Shown: positions 17,012-24,752 of the stretch, piece by piece
Numbering within the stretch: position 1 is the stretch's first letter
Layout: every line of letters starts with the position of its first letter
NCBI GenBank assembly: GCA_017465605.1
Contig: JAFTVW010000003.1
Span: forward strand, 1-36,229
Reading direction: 5' to 3'
Origin: Alistipes sp.
Lineage (GTDB): Bacteria; Bacteroidota; Bacteroidia; Bacteroidales; Rikenellaceae
DNA length: 36,229 nt
Notes under the pieces: model-generated
Seen by the model: only the letters and a program-made list of their open reading frames with translations
Database searches by the model: none
What the model was told of the DNA's origin: nothing
Made by a program: the position numbers and the translations under genes

Positions 17012-17125
17012 TTACTTAAACCGCCCTTTTATAGTCTCTATATATTCCTTGTAGTGCTGCCCAATATGGATAACAGCGTGTTTCGCAACTTCTATTAATT
17101 GCCTTTGAATTGTTGGAGGTAACAT
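17012..17125 (-). CDS. 37-residue microprotein in the operon
   Basis: A short frame begins MLPPTIQRQLIEVAKHAV and ends YIETIKGRFK. It is predicted to be one amphipathic basic helix without a membrane segment. It ends 12 bases before the DUF697-like gene, matching the operon's spacing, and fills most of a 200-base gap. It could be a real small subunit, an antitoxin-like regulator, or the tail of a decayed gene. Confidence 0.45.
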   Translation of the reverse strand: MLPPTIQRQLIEVAKHAVIHIGQHYKEYIETIKGRFK

Positions 17126-17200
17126 ATAAAACCAAATTTTAGTTAAACAATCTTTTCTGCCTTACCCTTTATTTATTATATCCTTCTGCTAAAATCACCA

Positions 17201-17998
17201 CTATTTTATCGTAAGTTTCTCTATTTCGTTTAATATTTGAGTCCTATTATCTCCAGAAGTATAAGTTTTGAAGACCTCCTTAACGACCTTTTTGGGCTCT
17301 ATTGTTATCTCAAACAATGAAATTGGTTCTGTGTATTCTAATAGTATATCATGTATATACTGATATTTACAAGATATTAAATCGTTATAACTCGTTATAA
17401 TACAGGACATTGCATCATCACAAGAAACATAAAGTCTTCCGATATATTGAGTCCCTGATTTTAACTTTATCAAATCATATGGTATACAACGGCCCTCACA
17501 AATAATCATATAATAGATAACTAGGAGTACTGATGATGAGTAAGACCATCTTACAATTTCTATAAGCCTTGCATACAGAGACTGCTGCCATTTCGTAGCT
17601 CTTTTAGAGGAAAAAAGGCCCAAGAGAATATGTCGAACATCACTCATTCTATTATTCATATTTATTACTTGAGTCAACTCAACTGCCATACAAGCAAACA
17701 CTAAAAGATTGATGCTTAGCTCATCATCAAACATAGCGGGATTTTTCTTTAAACGAGCAACTTGTTCTTCTAAAAAGTGTTGGCTATCATTTTTTATCCT
17801 CTGCATATTTAACCAACCCAAAATACCTGAAAGGTCGACTATTCCTGAAATACGAGAAACAACAAAGCTTAATGCTCTATCAATTTTTTCATTGTTCGTG
17901 AGAACAGTATCGAAGATTCTGTAATCTTCGATACCTAGCGTCTGTTCATAGTGTCGCAACTTTGCTGTATCTTTCAATAAATCGTAAGGATTGTTCAT
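17201..17998 (-). CDS. Unknown helical protein, operon gene 4
   Basis: A 265-residue protein, mostly alpha-helical with scattered hydrophobic patches (about 94-112 and 150-168) that might be buried helices rather than membrane spans. No signal peptide and no known motif. It is visibly AT-rich, more so than the GTPase genes. It follows 18031-18810 by 32 bases and has a similar size and helical character, which hints at related roles, but I cannot show homology. As a lineage-specific gene in a conflict-like operon it could be a sensor or effector. Confidence 0.65.
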   Translation of the reverse strand: MNNPYDLLKDTAKLRHYEQTLGIEDYRIFDTVLTNNEKIDRALSFVVSRISGIVDLSGILGWLNMQRIKNDSQHFLEEQVARLKKNPAMFDDELSINLLVFACMAVELTQVINMNNRMSDVRHILLGLFSSKRATKWQQSLYARLIEIVRWSYSSSVLLVIYYMIICEGRCIPYDLIKLKSGTQYIGRLYVSCDDAMSCIITSYNDLISCKYQYIHDILLEYTEPISLFEITIEPKKVVKEVFKTYTSGDNRTQILNEIEKLTIK

Positions 17999-18030
17999 AA
18001 TAAAGTGTTACTCTTTATAAAAAAGTATAT

Positions 18031-18810
18031 CTATACAAAACTCCCGTCCAAGACAGCATAACCATATTTATCGATTGTATTTAATATGCAGCTTCCCTTC
18101 GGGTGTCTTTGTTTAGTTATTTGATATAATACATCCCTACATCTATAGTTATTGTATATATTCCCTTTATAATATGGCATTATATGACTAATTTCATGCT
18201 TACACAGGCCGTCTAGTGTCAATTCGTATTTTAGAGTAGACAAAAGAACAGTAACAGCATCATCAACCCACTGCGATTCGTCTGTGCTGGGCATCATACT
18301 CCTTTTACAATGCAAGACGATTGATAATGCTGCAATAAGCAACACTTTGGCCCATTGGCGACTTTTCTCCTCCCATTCTTCCTCAAGAAGTTTCATTCCA
18401 TCACGGATACTAAAAGTCCTAGCAATATTCCATATTAATCGTGGCCCATCTGTGATATAATTGATTGACGTAGTCTTCTCCCGCTCTTCTTGGATCATAT
18501 TGGCAATAACAAATAAAACACCTTTTAATTCTTCTCTAATACAACTAGGGCTATGTTGCATATAATCAGCATACGCACGCATAAATTCGTTAAAGTCTTG
18601 CTGAATCCCCATTGTTACTATAGTGCCAAAAGTATTGGCAGATAAAGTAACATATGGATTACCATAAATCAATCTACCTATTGTTGAACTGCCTATATTT
18701 TCAAGACCTTGGTCAATGTTATAAGATGTTAAATATTGCTTGATGTTTGTATCAGCAAAAATATCGAACGGATATCTATTGAAGTCGATTTTCATATTGT
18801 GTGTGCACAT
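18031..18810 (-). CDS. Unknown helical protein, operon gene 3
   Basis: A 259-residue protein whose ATG overlaps the stop of the upstream gene by one base (TAATG), the mark of translational coupling; this decides the start at 18810. A hydrophobic helix (about 148-168, KVLLIAALSIVLHC) lies in the middle. Cysteines and histidines cluster towards the end (CKHEISH around residue 210). No recognised family. Its coupling to the anti-sigma-like gene suggests it could take part in sensing or regulation. Confidence 0.7.
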   Translation of the reverse strand: MCTHNMKIDFNRYPFDIFADTNIKQYLTSYNIDQGLENIGSSTIGRLIYGNPYVTLSANTFGTIVTMGIQQDFNEFMRAYADYMQHSPSCIREELKGVLFVIANMIQEEREKTTSINYITDGPRLIWNIARTFSIRDGMKLLEEEWEEKSRQWAKVLLIAALSIVLHCKRSMMPSTDESQWVDDAVTVLLSTLKYELTLDGLCKHEISHIMPYYKGNIYNNYRCRDVLYQITKQRHPKGSCILNTIDKYGYAVLDGSFV

Positions 18811-19163
18811 TATCTAGATGATATTTCATCTAATTCCTTACTCATTCTGCTTAATCTGTCATACAGTCCATTTGTCTTGGATAATTTCGATTTTTGCTTT
18901 GGAATGAATGAATTATTTTGCTCCGGTGCAAATGCCGCTGCTGAATATGCTATATCTGAGAATGATGCTTCATTCATCGGAATACAATTTTCAGAAATCT
19001 CTAATTGTTCACCTAAATAATCAACTGTGTCATTATCCATTAAGCATAAGACCCGCTCATACTCTTCGGGATGCTCGCACAGATACTCCCTGACAGCGGC
19101 TTGCTCATCAGCAGTCGCACCCCCCTCAATATAGCAAGCTATCAGTTCGTCACTTATTCTCAT
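18810..19163 (-). CDS. Putative anti-sigma factor, soluble
   Basis: A 117-residue protein whose first 45 residues (ISDELIACYIEGGATADEQ, then EHPEEYERV) resemble the N-terminal sigma-binding helices of Bacteroidetes anti-sigma/FecR-type proteins. The His-Cys-Cys zinc signature of ZAS proteins is absent, and there is no membrane helix, which is unusual for an anti-sigma factor. The C-terminus is basic and coiled-coil-like. It overlaps the sigma gene by 14 bases, the usual arrangement for a regulator and its sigma. Function inferred from context and weak resemblance. Confidence 0.55.
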   Translation of the reverse strand: MRISDELIACYIEGGATADEQAAVREYLCEHPEEYERVLCLMDNDTVDYLGEQLEISENCIPMNEASFSDIAYSAAAFAPEQNNSFIPKQKSKLSKTNGLYDRLSRMSKELDEISSR

Positions 19164-19824
19164 ACCACTCCTTTTTAATCTGTTCTATAATAACCTTGAC
19201 CTCTTTAAGTGCCCTTGCCTTATTCATATCCACATAATGAGCATCAGGAATAACAACCCCTCCTTTATAGGTGGTCACTCTATTTTCTCTCCTCCTTCTC
19301 TCGGCAATCATCTCGGCAATCTCCTTATGATTATATCCCTCAAGTTCCTTAATAAGGATAAAGCGATAATCATCTCTCTTCAATCGGTTGACGGCCTCCA
19401 TCAGCATCACCAACTTTTCATTGCCGCCCTCTTGATTCGGTTCAGGCAATGGTTTATCTCCACCACTTATTACGATAGAATTGTCCTTCACCCCAAAACC
19501 TATCAATTCTGTCCTCTTTGCCAAGAAAAGGTGCGAAGCGACAGAACAAAACCATGTTCTAAACCCACATCTCCACTTGAACGATTTCAAAGGCATCCAA
19601 TCCCCATCTTTGCCCTTGAACTGTATATAGAGATAGTTTATCAAATCTTCAAGATATGCCAACGTTCCATAGTACCGCCACGCATAAAACTTCAAGTCGT
19701 TCTCGTACCTATCATACAACAGATAAAGCATCGCCTCTTCATTCCCCGCAACAACAAGATCAACAATTTCCTTGTCGGTCATAGTGCAATATGGCTTATC
19801 TACCGTCTGTAACATTCCCGTCAT
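19150..19824 (-). CDS. ECF-type sigma factor
   Basis: A 224-residue sigma-70-family factor. The sigma-2 region (about residues 15-90: IVDLVVAGNEEAMLYLLYDRY, EDLINYLY, FRTWFCSVASHLFLAKR) and the sigma-4 region (about 140-220: LKRDDYRFILIKELEGYNHKEIAEMI) are clear. Region 4 has an insert of roughly 20 residues before the second helix of the HTH. I chose the ATG at 19824, preceded by AAGGTGGT; a GTG at 19884 would place the start inside an inverted repeat, and an ATG at 19782 is also possible. It is the first gene of the 13-kb operon, so it may drive its own operon. Confidence 0.85.
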   Translation of the reverse strand: MTGMLQTVDKPYCTMTDKEIVDLVVAGNEEAMLYLLYDRYENDLKFYAWRYYGTLAYLEDLINYLYIQFKGKDGDWMPLKSFKWRCGFRTWFCSVASHLFLAKRTELIGFGVKDNSIVISGGDKPLPEPNQEGGNEKLVMLMEAVNRLKRDDYRFILIKELEGYNHKEIAEMIAERRRRENRVTTYKGGVVIPDAHYVDMNKARALKEVKVIIEQIKKEWYENK

Positions 19825-19877
19825 TCGATGGCAATCACCACCTTTTTTTACGTATATCTTGCTATTTTCTGTCGAGA

Positions 19878-19892
19878 GTTCCACGAAAGAAC
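19878..19892 (-). repeat. Inverted-repeat arm 1 of the switch
   Basis: The plus strand reads GTTCCACGAAAGAAC, the exact reverse complement of the copies at 20103 and 20187. It lies 53 bases upstream of the chosen sigma-factor start. Confidence 0.9.
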
Positions 19893-20102
19893 TATATGGT
19901 TAGGCCAAATTCTTACAAGTCAACTATTTACAAGCAATAATATATGTGAGTTTTGAAACAATATTATCATTCGCTGGTTTGATTAATAACAAACGTTAAT
20001 ATTACTTCTATTCGATATAGTGGCTGTAATTATCGTATAAATCAGCATCTTAGTTACTCTTATCAAAAGATAAGTATTTGTCCGCCAATTGGATGAGTGA
20101 TT

Positions 20103-20117
20103 GTTCTTTCGTGGAAC
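20103..20117 (+). repeat. Inverted-repeat arm 2a of the switch
   Basis: GTTCTTTCGTGGAAC, identical to the copy at 20187 and inverted relative to 19878. It starts 84 bases before arm 2b, in direct orientation. Confidence 0.9.
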
Positions 20118-20140
20118 GACGCAGAAAAGAATTTGTTATT

Positions 20141-20174
20141 ATTGTGTCCGTTTAGAATATTTTTATTAATTTTG
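20141..20174 (+). promoter_or_regulatory. Promoter-like sequence inside the invertible segment
   Basis: TAATTTTG at 20167-20174 matches TAnnTTTG perfectly. The upstream element is weak: ATTG/TTGTG at 20141-20146, with 20-22 bases of spacing. It points right, against the recombinase gene. It lies exactly between the two direct copies of the 15-base repeat. Confidence 0.5.
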
Positions 20175-20186
20175 CACTGCGTTTGG

Positions 20187-20201
20187 GTTCTTTCGTGGAA
20201 C
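20187..20201 (+). repeat. Inverted-repeat arm 2b of the switch
   Basis: GTTCTTTCGTGGAAC, ending 2 bases before the stop codon of the recombinase gene. It pairs with the copy at 19878 in inverted orientation. Confidence 0.9.
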
Positions 20202-20203
20202 AC

Positions 20204-21397
20204 TTACTCCAAACCACCGATTATCCCCCTATTAGCATCGTCGATTACAGAATTTTCCAACATTGTTAGATAAATATGTGTGGTTTGTTCCGAAGTATGG
20301 CCCATTCCTTGGCTGATGACAGAGATGGGCACATTGTGGTTGCGGGCGGCGGTTGCCCAACTATGGCGTGAAGTATAGGATGTCAGTTTGCAGCCACATC
20401 CCAAAATCTTTGACAATCTGCCGAGTAGGCGGTTATGAGTATTCAGCGCAACCCGATACTGCTCGTAGGCCTCTGCGGCATCAAGCGAGGATAAAATCGG
20501 AAAAACATATGGAGAATTTATGCCTGCGTAGCGGTCAATTATTTGCTGTATGCTCGGCTCAATCTTAACCGATAATAGTTGCCCGGTCTTGCGACGGGCA
20601 TAGCAAATGGTTCCATTTTGTAAGTTCGACCTGCGCAGATAGGCTATATCCACAAACGCCATTCCCCGTGTGCAATAGCTAAAAATAAACATATCTCGGC
20701 AGAGCGCAAGCGGAGAACCGTCTTCCAACTCCAAACGATATAGTTGCGCTATAATTGATTCTGCAACAGCACGTTTACGTGTACGGTCAATGCCCGTGTA
20801 AACCTCTGTAAATGGGTACTGTTGCTCGATGAGTTTTTGTCTTACCGCCTTGTTGTAGATAGCACGTAACACCCGCATATAGAACGACACAGAGTTACGC
20901 ACTAAACCCCGCTGAACAAGGAACGCATTATAATCTGTAATCACCTGCTCGGTCAGGGCCGACAATGGCAGGCGAACATCCCCCAGAAAGCCACAAAAAC
21001 TACTCATTGTTTTTTCGTAATTATTAGCTGTACCAAGGCGATTGCCGGCCCTTAACTGCTCAATCTGAGCCCGCATATAATCCACCATAAGAATATGACT
21101 TTGAGGCGATTTGTAACGATTGATTACATCCTCCACGGAGTAGTCCACTCCGCCGCCATCGAGGTCTGCAATAATCCTCCGAAGCAACGCCACATCGCTA
21201 TCTATACGATTTTGAGTCATTGTGCGATTTGGGGCCAGAACAACCACCCTTCCCTCATCGGCATCCCAATCCGACGAATGCACACGAAGTTTTGTAGTAA
21301 TCTGTTGAGTTTTGCGATTGTGGGTGACTTGATAGAAGATAACACCTGCCCTATCCTTAACTGACGATGGGCGTAATTTCACTTTTATTGTTGCCAT
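20204..21397 (-). CDS. Tyrosine recombinase of the Bacteroidales promoter-switch (Tsr/Mpi-like) type
   Basis: A 397-residue recombinase. It has an N-terminal arm-binding region, a SAM-like core-binding domain (about 100-190) and the catalytic domain. The catalytic residues seen are Arg244 in YCTRGMAFVD, Lys270, Arg344 in SYTSRHSWATAA, His367 in GMGHTSEQTT and Tyr376 in HIYL. The TRGMAFVD and SxxSRHSWA wording is typical of Bacteroidales recombinases that invert local promoters, more than of phage integrases. Tyr341 replaces the usual His of HxxR, as is common in this group. Its 3' end abuts one arm of the inverted repeat, which strongly suggests it acts there. Confidence 0.9.
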   Translation of the reverse strand: MATIKVKLRPSSVKDRAGVIFYQVTHNRKTQQITTKLRVHSSDWDADEGRVVVLAPNRTMTQNRIDSDVALLRRIIADLDGGGVDYSVEDVINRYKSPQSHILMVDYMRAQIEQLRAGNRLGTANNYEKTMSSFCGFLGDVRLPLSALTEQVITDYNAFLVQRGLVRNSVSFYMRVLRAIYNKAVRQKLIEQQYPFTEVYTGIDRTRKRAVAESIIAQLYRLELEDGSPLALCRDMFIFSYCTRGMAFVDIAYLRRSNLQNGTICYARRKTGQLLSVKIEPSIQQIIDRYAGINSPYVFPILSSLDAAEAYEQYRVALNTHNRLLGRLSKILGCGCKLTSYTSRHSWATAARNHNVPISVISQGMGHTSEQTTHIYLTMLENSVIDDANRGIIGGLE

Positions 21398-21561
21398 AAT
21401 ATTACATTAGTTAAAATCAAAAGAACGCACTATTGAGTTACGTATATTCCCAACAATACGTTTTACGACAAAAAGTAATCAGCAAAGCGACCCATAACTA
21501 TTTTCGGAATTATATAGCTCAGCGCTCCCTCTCCATCGCTCCGATTTTTCTGTGCGAGGCA

Positions 21562-21593
21562 TTTGTTTATTCCAAATAATATAATTATATTTG
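21562..21593 (+). promoter_or_regulatory. Promoter of the susCD operon
   Basis: TTTG (21562-21565), exactly 20 bases, then TATATTTG (21586-21593): a perfect Bacteroidetes housekeeping promoter. The start of transcription should be near 21600, leaving a leader of about 54 bases before susC. Confidence 0.9.
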
Positions 21594-21653
21594 CATATTA
21601 TGAAGGATGTGTATCCTACGTAAAACTAACTATAAACCTAAAAAACAAGTTCT

Positions 21654-24600
21654 ATGAAAAAACTGCTACACCTTTACGCAAGGTTGCTAATCGTGGCCAT
21701 TGCGTGCTGTTTCAGTTTGACCGCCGTTGCGCAAAAAGTATCTGTGCAGGGTGTTGTGACGGATGACGAAAACAACCCTCTCCCAGGCGCTTCTGTGGCC
21801 ATTTTGGACAGTTCTTCGCTCACCGTGGGGGGGGGGTACTGTAACCGACACAAAAGGCGAATTTAGCCTATCTGCATTGCCGGGACAGTCACTCGAAATT
21901 TCGTTCCTCGGCTACACCACTCAAAAGGTCGCCATTCTCCCGCAGAAGACCTATTATCAAATCAAACTGGGCACTGACAGCAAGGCTGTTGAAGAGGTCG
22001 TTGTCGTAGGTTACGGCACCGAGAAGAAGGTAAACCTCACCGGCTCTGTCTCCTCCGTCTCCACCGAGGAGTTCACCTCCCGCCCTATCACCCAACTTTC
22101 GACCGCATTGCAGGGTATTGCTCCCGGCGTAACCGTCACCACGGCAGGTGGTGCTCCGGGTGCCGACACGGGTAATATCCAGATTCGTGGTATCGGCTCC
22201 TTCGGAGGCTCCGTCTGCACTCCGCTCATCCTCATTGATGGCGTAGAGGGCGATATGAACTCCGTGGATGCTTCGCAGATTGACCAGATTACCGTATTGA
22301 AGGATGCTGCTTCGGCGGCCATCTACGGTTCACGTGCCGCCAACGGCGTTATCCTCATCACCACCAAGCGTGGCAGCAAGGATAAGTTTGGCGTTACCTA
22401 CCGAGGCTACGTAGGTTGGCAGCAGCCGGTTGTATATCCCGACGTAGTGAATGCGGAGGAGTATATGATTCTCTCCCGTCAGGCTTCGGAGAATGATGGC
22501 AACGCCTCCATCTACACCGACGAGTATATCGCCAACTACCGCAAGAACCACTTCCTCGACCCGGATGCATTCCCGATGATTGATTGGCAGAAGCGACTGA
22601 TGACAGGCAATGGTCTTACCCACAACCATATCGTCACTATGAATGCCGGCACAGACCGCATCCGCAATATGACCTCGTTTGGTTATCTCGACCAGAACGG
22701 TATCATCAAGAATGCGGAGTACGACCGCTTCAACCTGCGCAACAACCTCGACGTTCAGTTGCACAAGAAGTTGAAGTTGAGTCTGGACATCTCCGGCACA
22801 TACGGCACTCGCAAAATCAACCCTTACCAGAGCGGCATCTTCTCGTTTATGAATTCGAAAGACCCGTTGATGCTTGCGCAGTGGTCCGACGGCAGCTACG
22901 CCTCATTCACGGGTGGTACGACCAACCCGCTGCCTATGATTGAGCAGGGTGTTGGCGGAAACCGCAAATATCAGAGCCTCAACTTGAAGACCGCTGCCGT
23001 ACTCGAATACAAGCCGTTGAAGTGGCTCACCATCGAGGGTAAGGTTGCGCCGCAGTTGCAGGCGACCAAGAACCACACGTTCATTGACCTCGTAGAGTAC
23101 CATTCCGACCCTTACGGCTCAATCTCGGCCATCTCCAACGCCGAGTTCAACACTCTTGACGAGAGCATCACAACCAAGTTCACGGGCTACTACCACGGTA
23201 TGATTACCGGAGCGCACAGCTTCGGCAAGCACCACCTCAAAGTTTTGGTCGGCGCCTCCTACGAGAATGTCGAGTATGCCACTTTGAGCGCATATCGTCA
23301 GGACTTCATCTATCCGCAGTACGATGTTATTGATGCGGGTGGCAAGAATGAGTTCAAGGACAACGGCGGTACACGCACACAGCTTGCCCTCGCCTCCTTC
23401 TTCGGCCGTGTTAATTACAACTACGACAACCGCTATCTGTTCGAGGCCAACCTCCGTTACGACGGCTCCTCACGCTTCTCGAAGCGCAACCGCTGGGGCT
23501 TGTTCCCATCCTTCTCGGCCGCTTGGCGTATGAGCGAGGAGGCGTTTATGGATAAGGCTCGCAACGTCATCACCGAGTTGAAGATTCGTGCATCCTACGG
23601 TACGCTCGGTAACCAGAACATCGGCGGCGAGTACCCTACCATTCAGGAGCTCACAATAAGTTCCATCTCGGCCGGTGGCAACATATACCCTATCATCGCA
23701 CAGCAATCGCTGGCCAATGAGGATATCACTTGGGAGACTACCCGTATGGCAGATATCGGTATTGACGCTACGCTGTGGGAGAAGTTCACAATCACCGCCG
23801 ACATCTACCACAAGACCACTGACGGTATCCTTATGAAGCTCGACATCCCATCGACCATCGGTCTCAACGCACCTTATCAAAACGCAGGTGTTGTTGTGAA
23901 TAAGGGTTGGGAGTTGGCTCTCGGTTACAACAACCGCTGGGGCGACTGGTCGTTTGGCGTTCAGGCAAACGTCTCCGACGTCATCAACAAGATTGTAGAT
24001 ATGAAGGGTACCTACGGCACCAGCGGCGTTATCCGCAATCAGGAGGGCTCCTCAATCAACTCTCTCTACCTGCTCAAACATCTGGGCATCGTGCAGACGC
24101 AGGAGCAGGCCGACTGGGTGAATGCCAACTGTCCGCAGTTCGGTCGAGAGACCAAGCCGGGCGACCTCATCTATGAGGACTACAACGGCGACAAGAAGAT
24201 TGACGAGATGGATAAGCAGATTGTAGGCTCGATGATTCCTCGCTACACCTATGGTCTTACGCTCAACATCGGCTGGAAGGGCATCAACCTGAGCGCACAG
24301 TTCCAAGGTGTTGGTAAGGCGAATGCCTACATCAGCGGTGCTTATACGCAGCCTGCCGTGAGCGGTGGTACCTTCCAGAAGAGCCACCTCGACAGTTGGA
24401 CACCAAGCAACACCGACGCAAAGTACCCGCGCCTCTCCTATGCCAGCGACCTGAACACCAAGGTCTCTACCTTCTGGATGGCGAATGCGGCATACTGTCG
24501 TCTGAAAAACCTGCAACTCAGCTACACCTTCCCGAAGAAGGTGTTGTCGGCCCTCAAAATCAAGGGTCTGATGGTTTATGCCAACGCTACGAACCTCTTC

Positions 24601-24738
24601 ACCATCAGTGACTACTACGATGGTTACGACCCTGAGACTGCTTACCAGAGCGGCTCACAGGGCGCTGTTACCGGCAGCATAGGTAACAACTACCCGCTTT
24701 GTAGCACATACACCTTCGGTGCTGAGATTAAATTCTAA
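21654..24738 (+). CDS. susC: SusC-family TonB-dependent outer-membrane transporter, frame broken at a G tract
   Basis: The gene begins with a signal peptide (MKKLLHLYARLLIVAIACCF...AVAQ) and a carboxypeptidase-D-like domain (VVTDDENNPLPGASVAIL). At 21827-21836 ten Gs put the rest out of frame, so the first frame ends at 21866 after 70 residues. Continuing in the other frame gives GTVTDTKGEFSL, the plug domain with the SusC hallmarks (TALQGIAPGV, QIRGIGS, LILIDGVEGD, VLKDAASAAIYGSRAANGV) and a full beta-barrel ending FGAEIKF. With nine Gs the product would be about 1027 residues, a normal SusC length. The internal ATG at 21763 would lack the signal peptide and is unlikely to be used. It pairs with susD 14 bases downstream. 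Confidence 0.9.
21827..21836 (+). repeat. G10 homopolymer in susC
   Basis: Ten consecutive Gs lie within the coding region for the N-terminal domain. The frame is intact with 6, 9 or 12 Gs and broken with 10. This is the classic form of a slipped-strand contingency tract, but it is also a common site of sequencing or assembly error. Confidence 0.9.
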
Positions 24739-24752
24739 AACAGATTGCAACT

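Larger units (their letters stand above)
19893..20186. other. Probable invertible promoter segment (inverton)
   Basis: An AT-rich 294-base stretch without genes, bounded by perfect 15-base inverted repeats and adjoining a Tsr-type recombinase gene on one side and the sigma-led operon on the other. It contains a promoter-like sequence near its right end that points right, away from the operon. Recombination between 19878 and 20187 would turn that promoter towards the sigma gene, giving an RNA leader of about 74 bases. A weaker minus-strand candidate, TAATATTG with TTTG 23 bases upstream, lies around 19956-19995. Confidence 0.7.

Noticed and set aside
19150-19884. GTG start for the sigma factor at 19884
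   Set aside because: It lies inside the 15-base inverted repeat and adds residues not typical of the family; the ATG at 19824 has an AAGGTGGT sequence upstream.
19878-20201. 15-base repeats as operator sites for a transcription factor only
   Set aside because: Possible, since each copy has GTTC...GAAC ends, but the recombinase next door and the inverted layout around a promoter favour DNA inversion. Kept as the alternative explanation.
20204-21397. Recombinase as a phage or conjugative-element integrase
   Set aside because: No phage structural, mobilisation or transfer genes are present, and the adjacent inverted repeats and motif wording fit a local inversion enzyme better.
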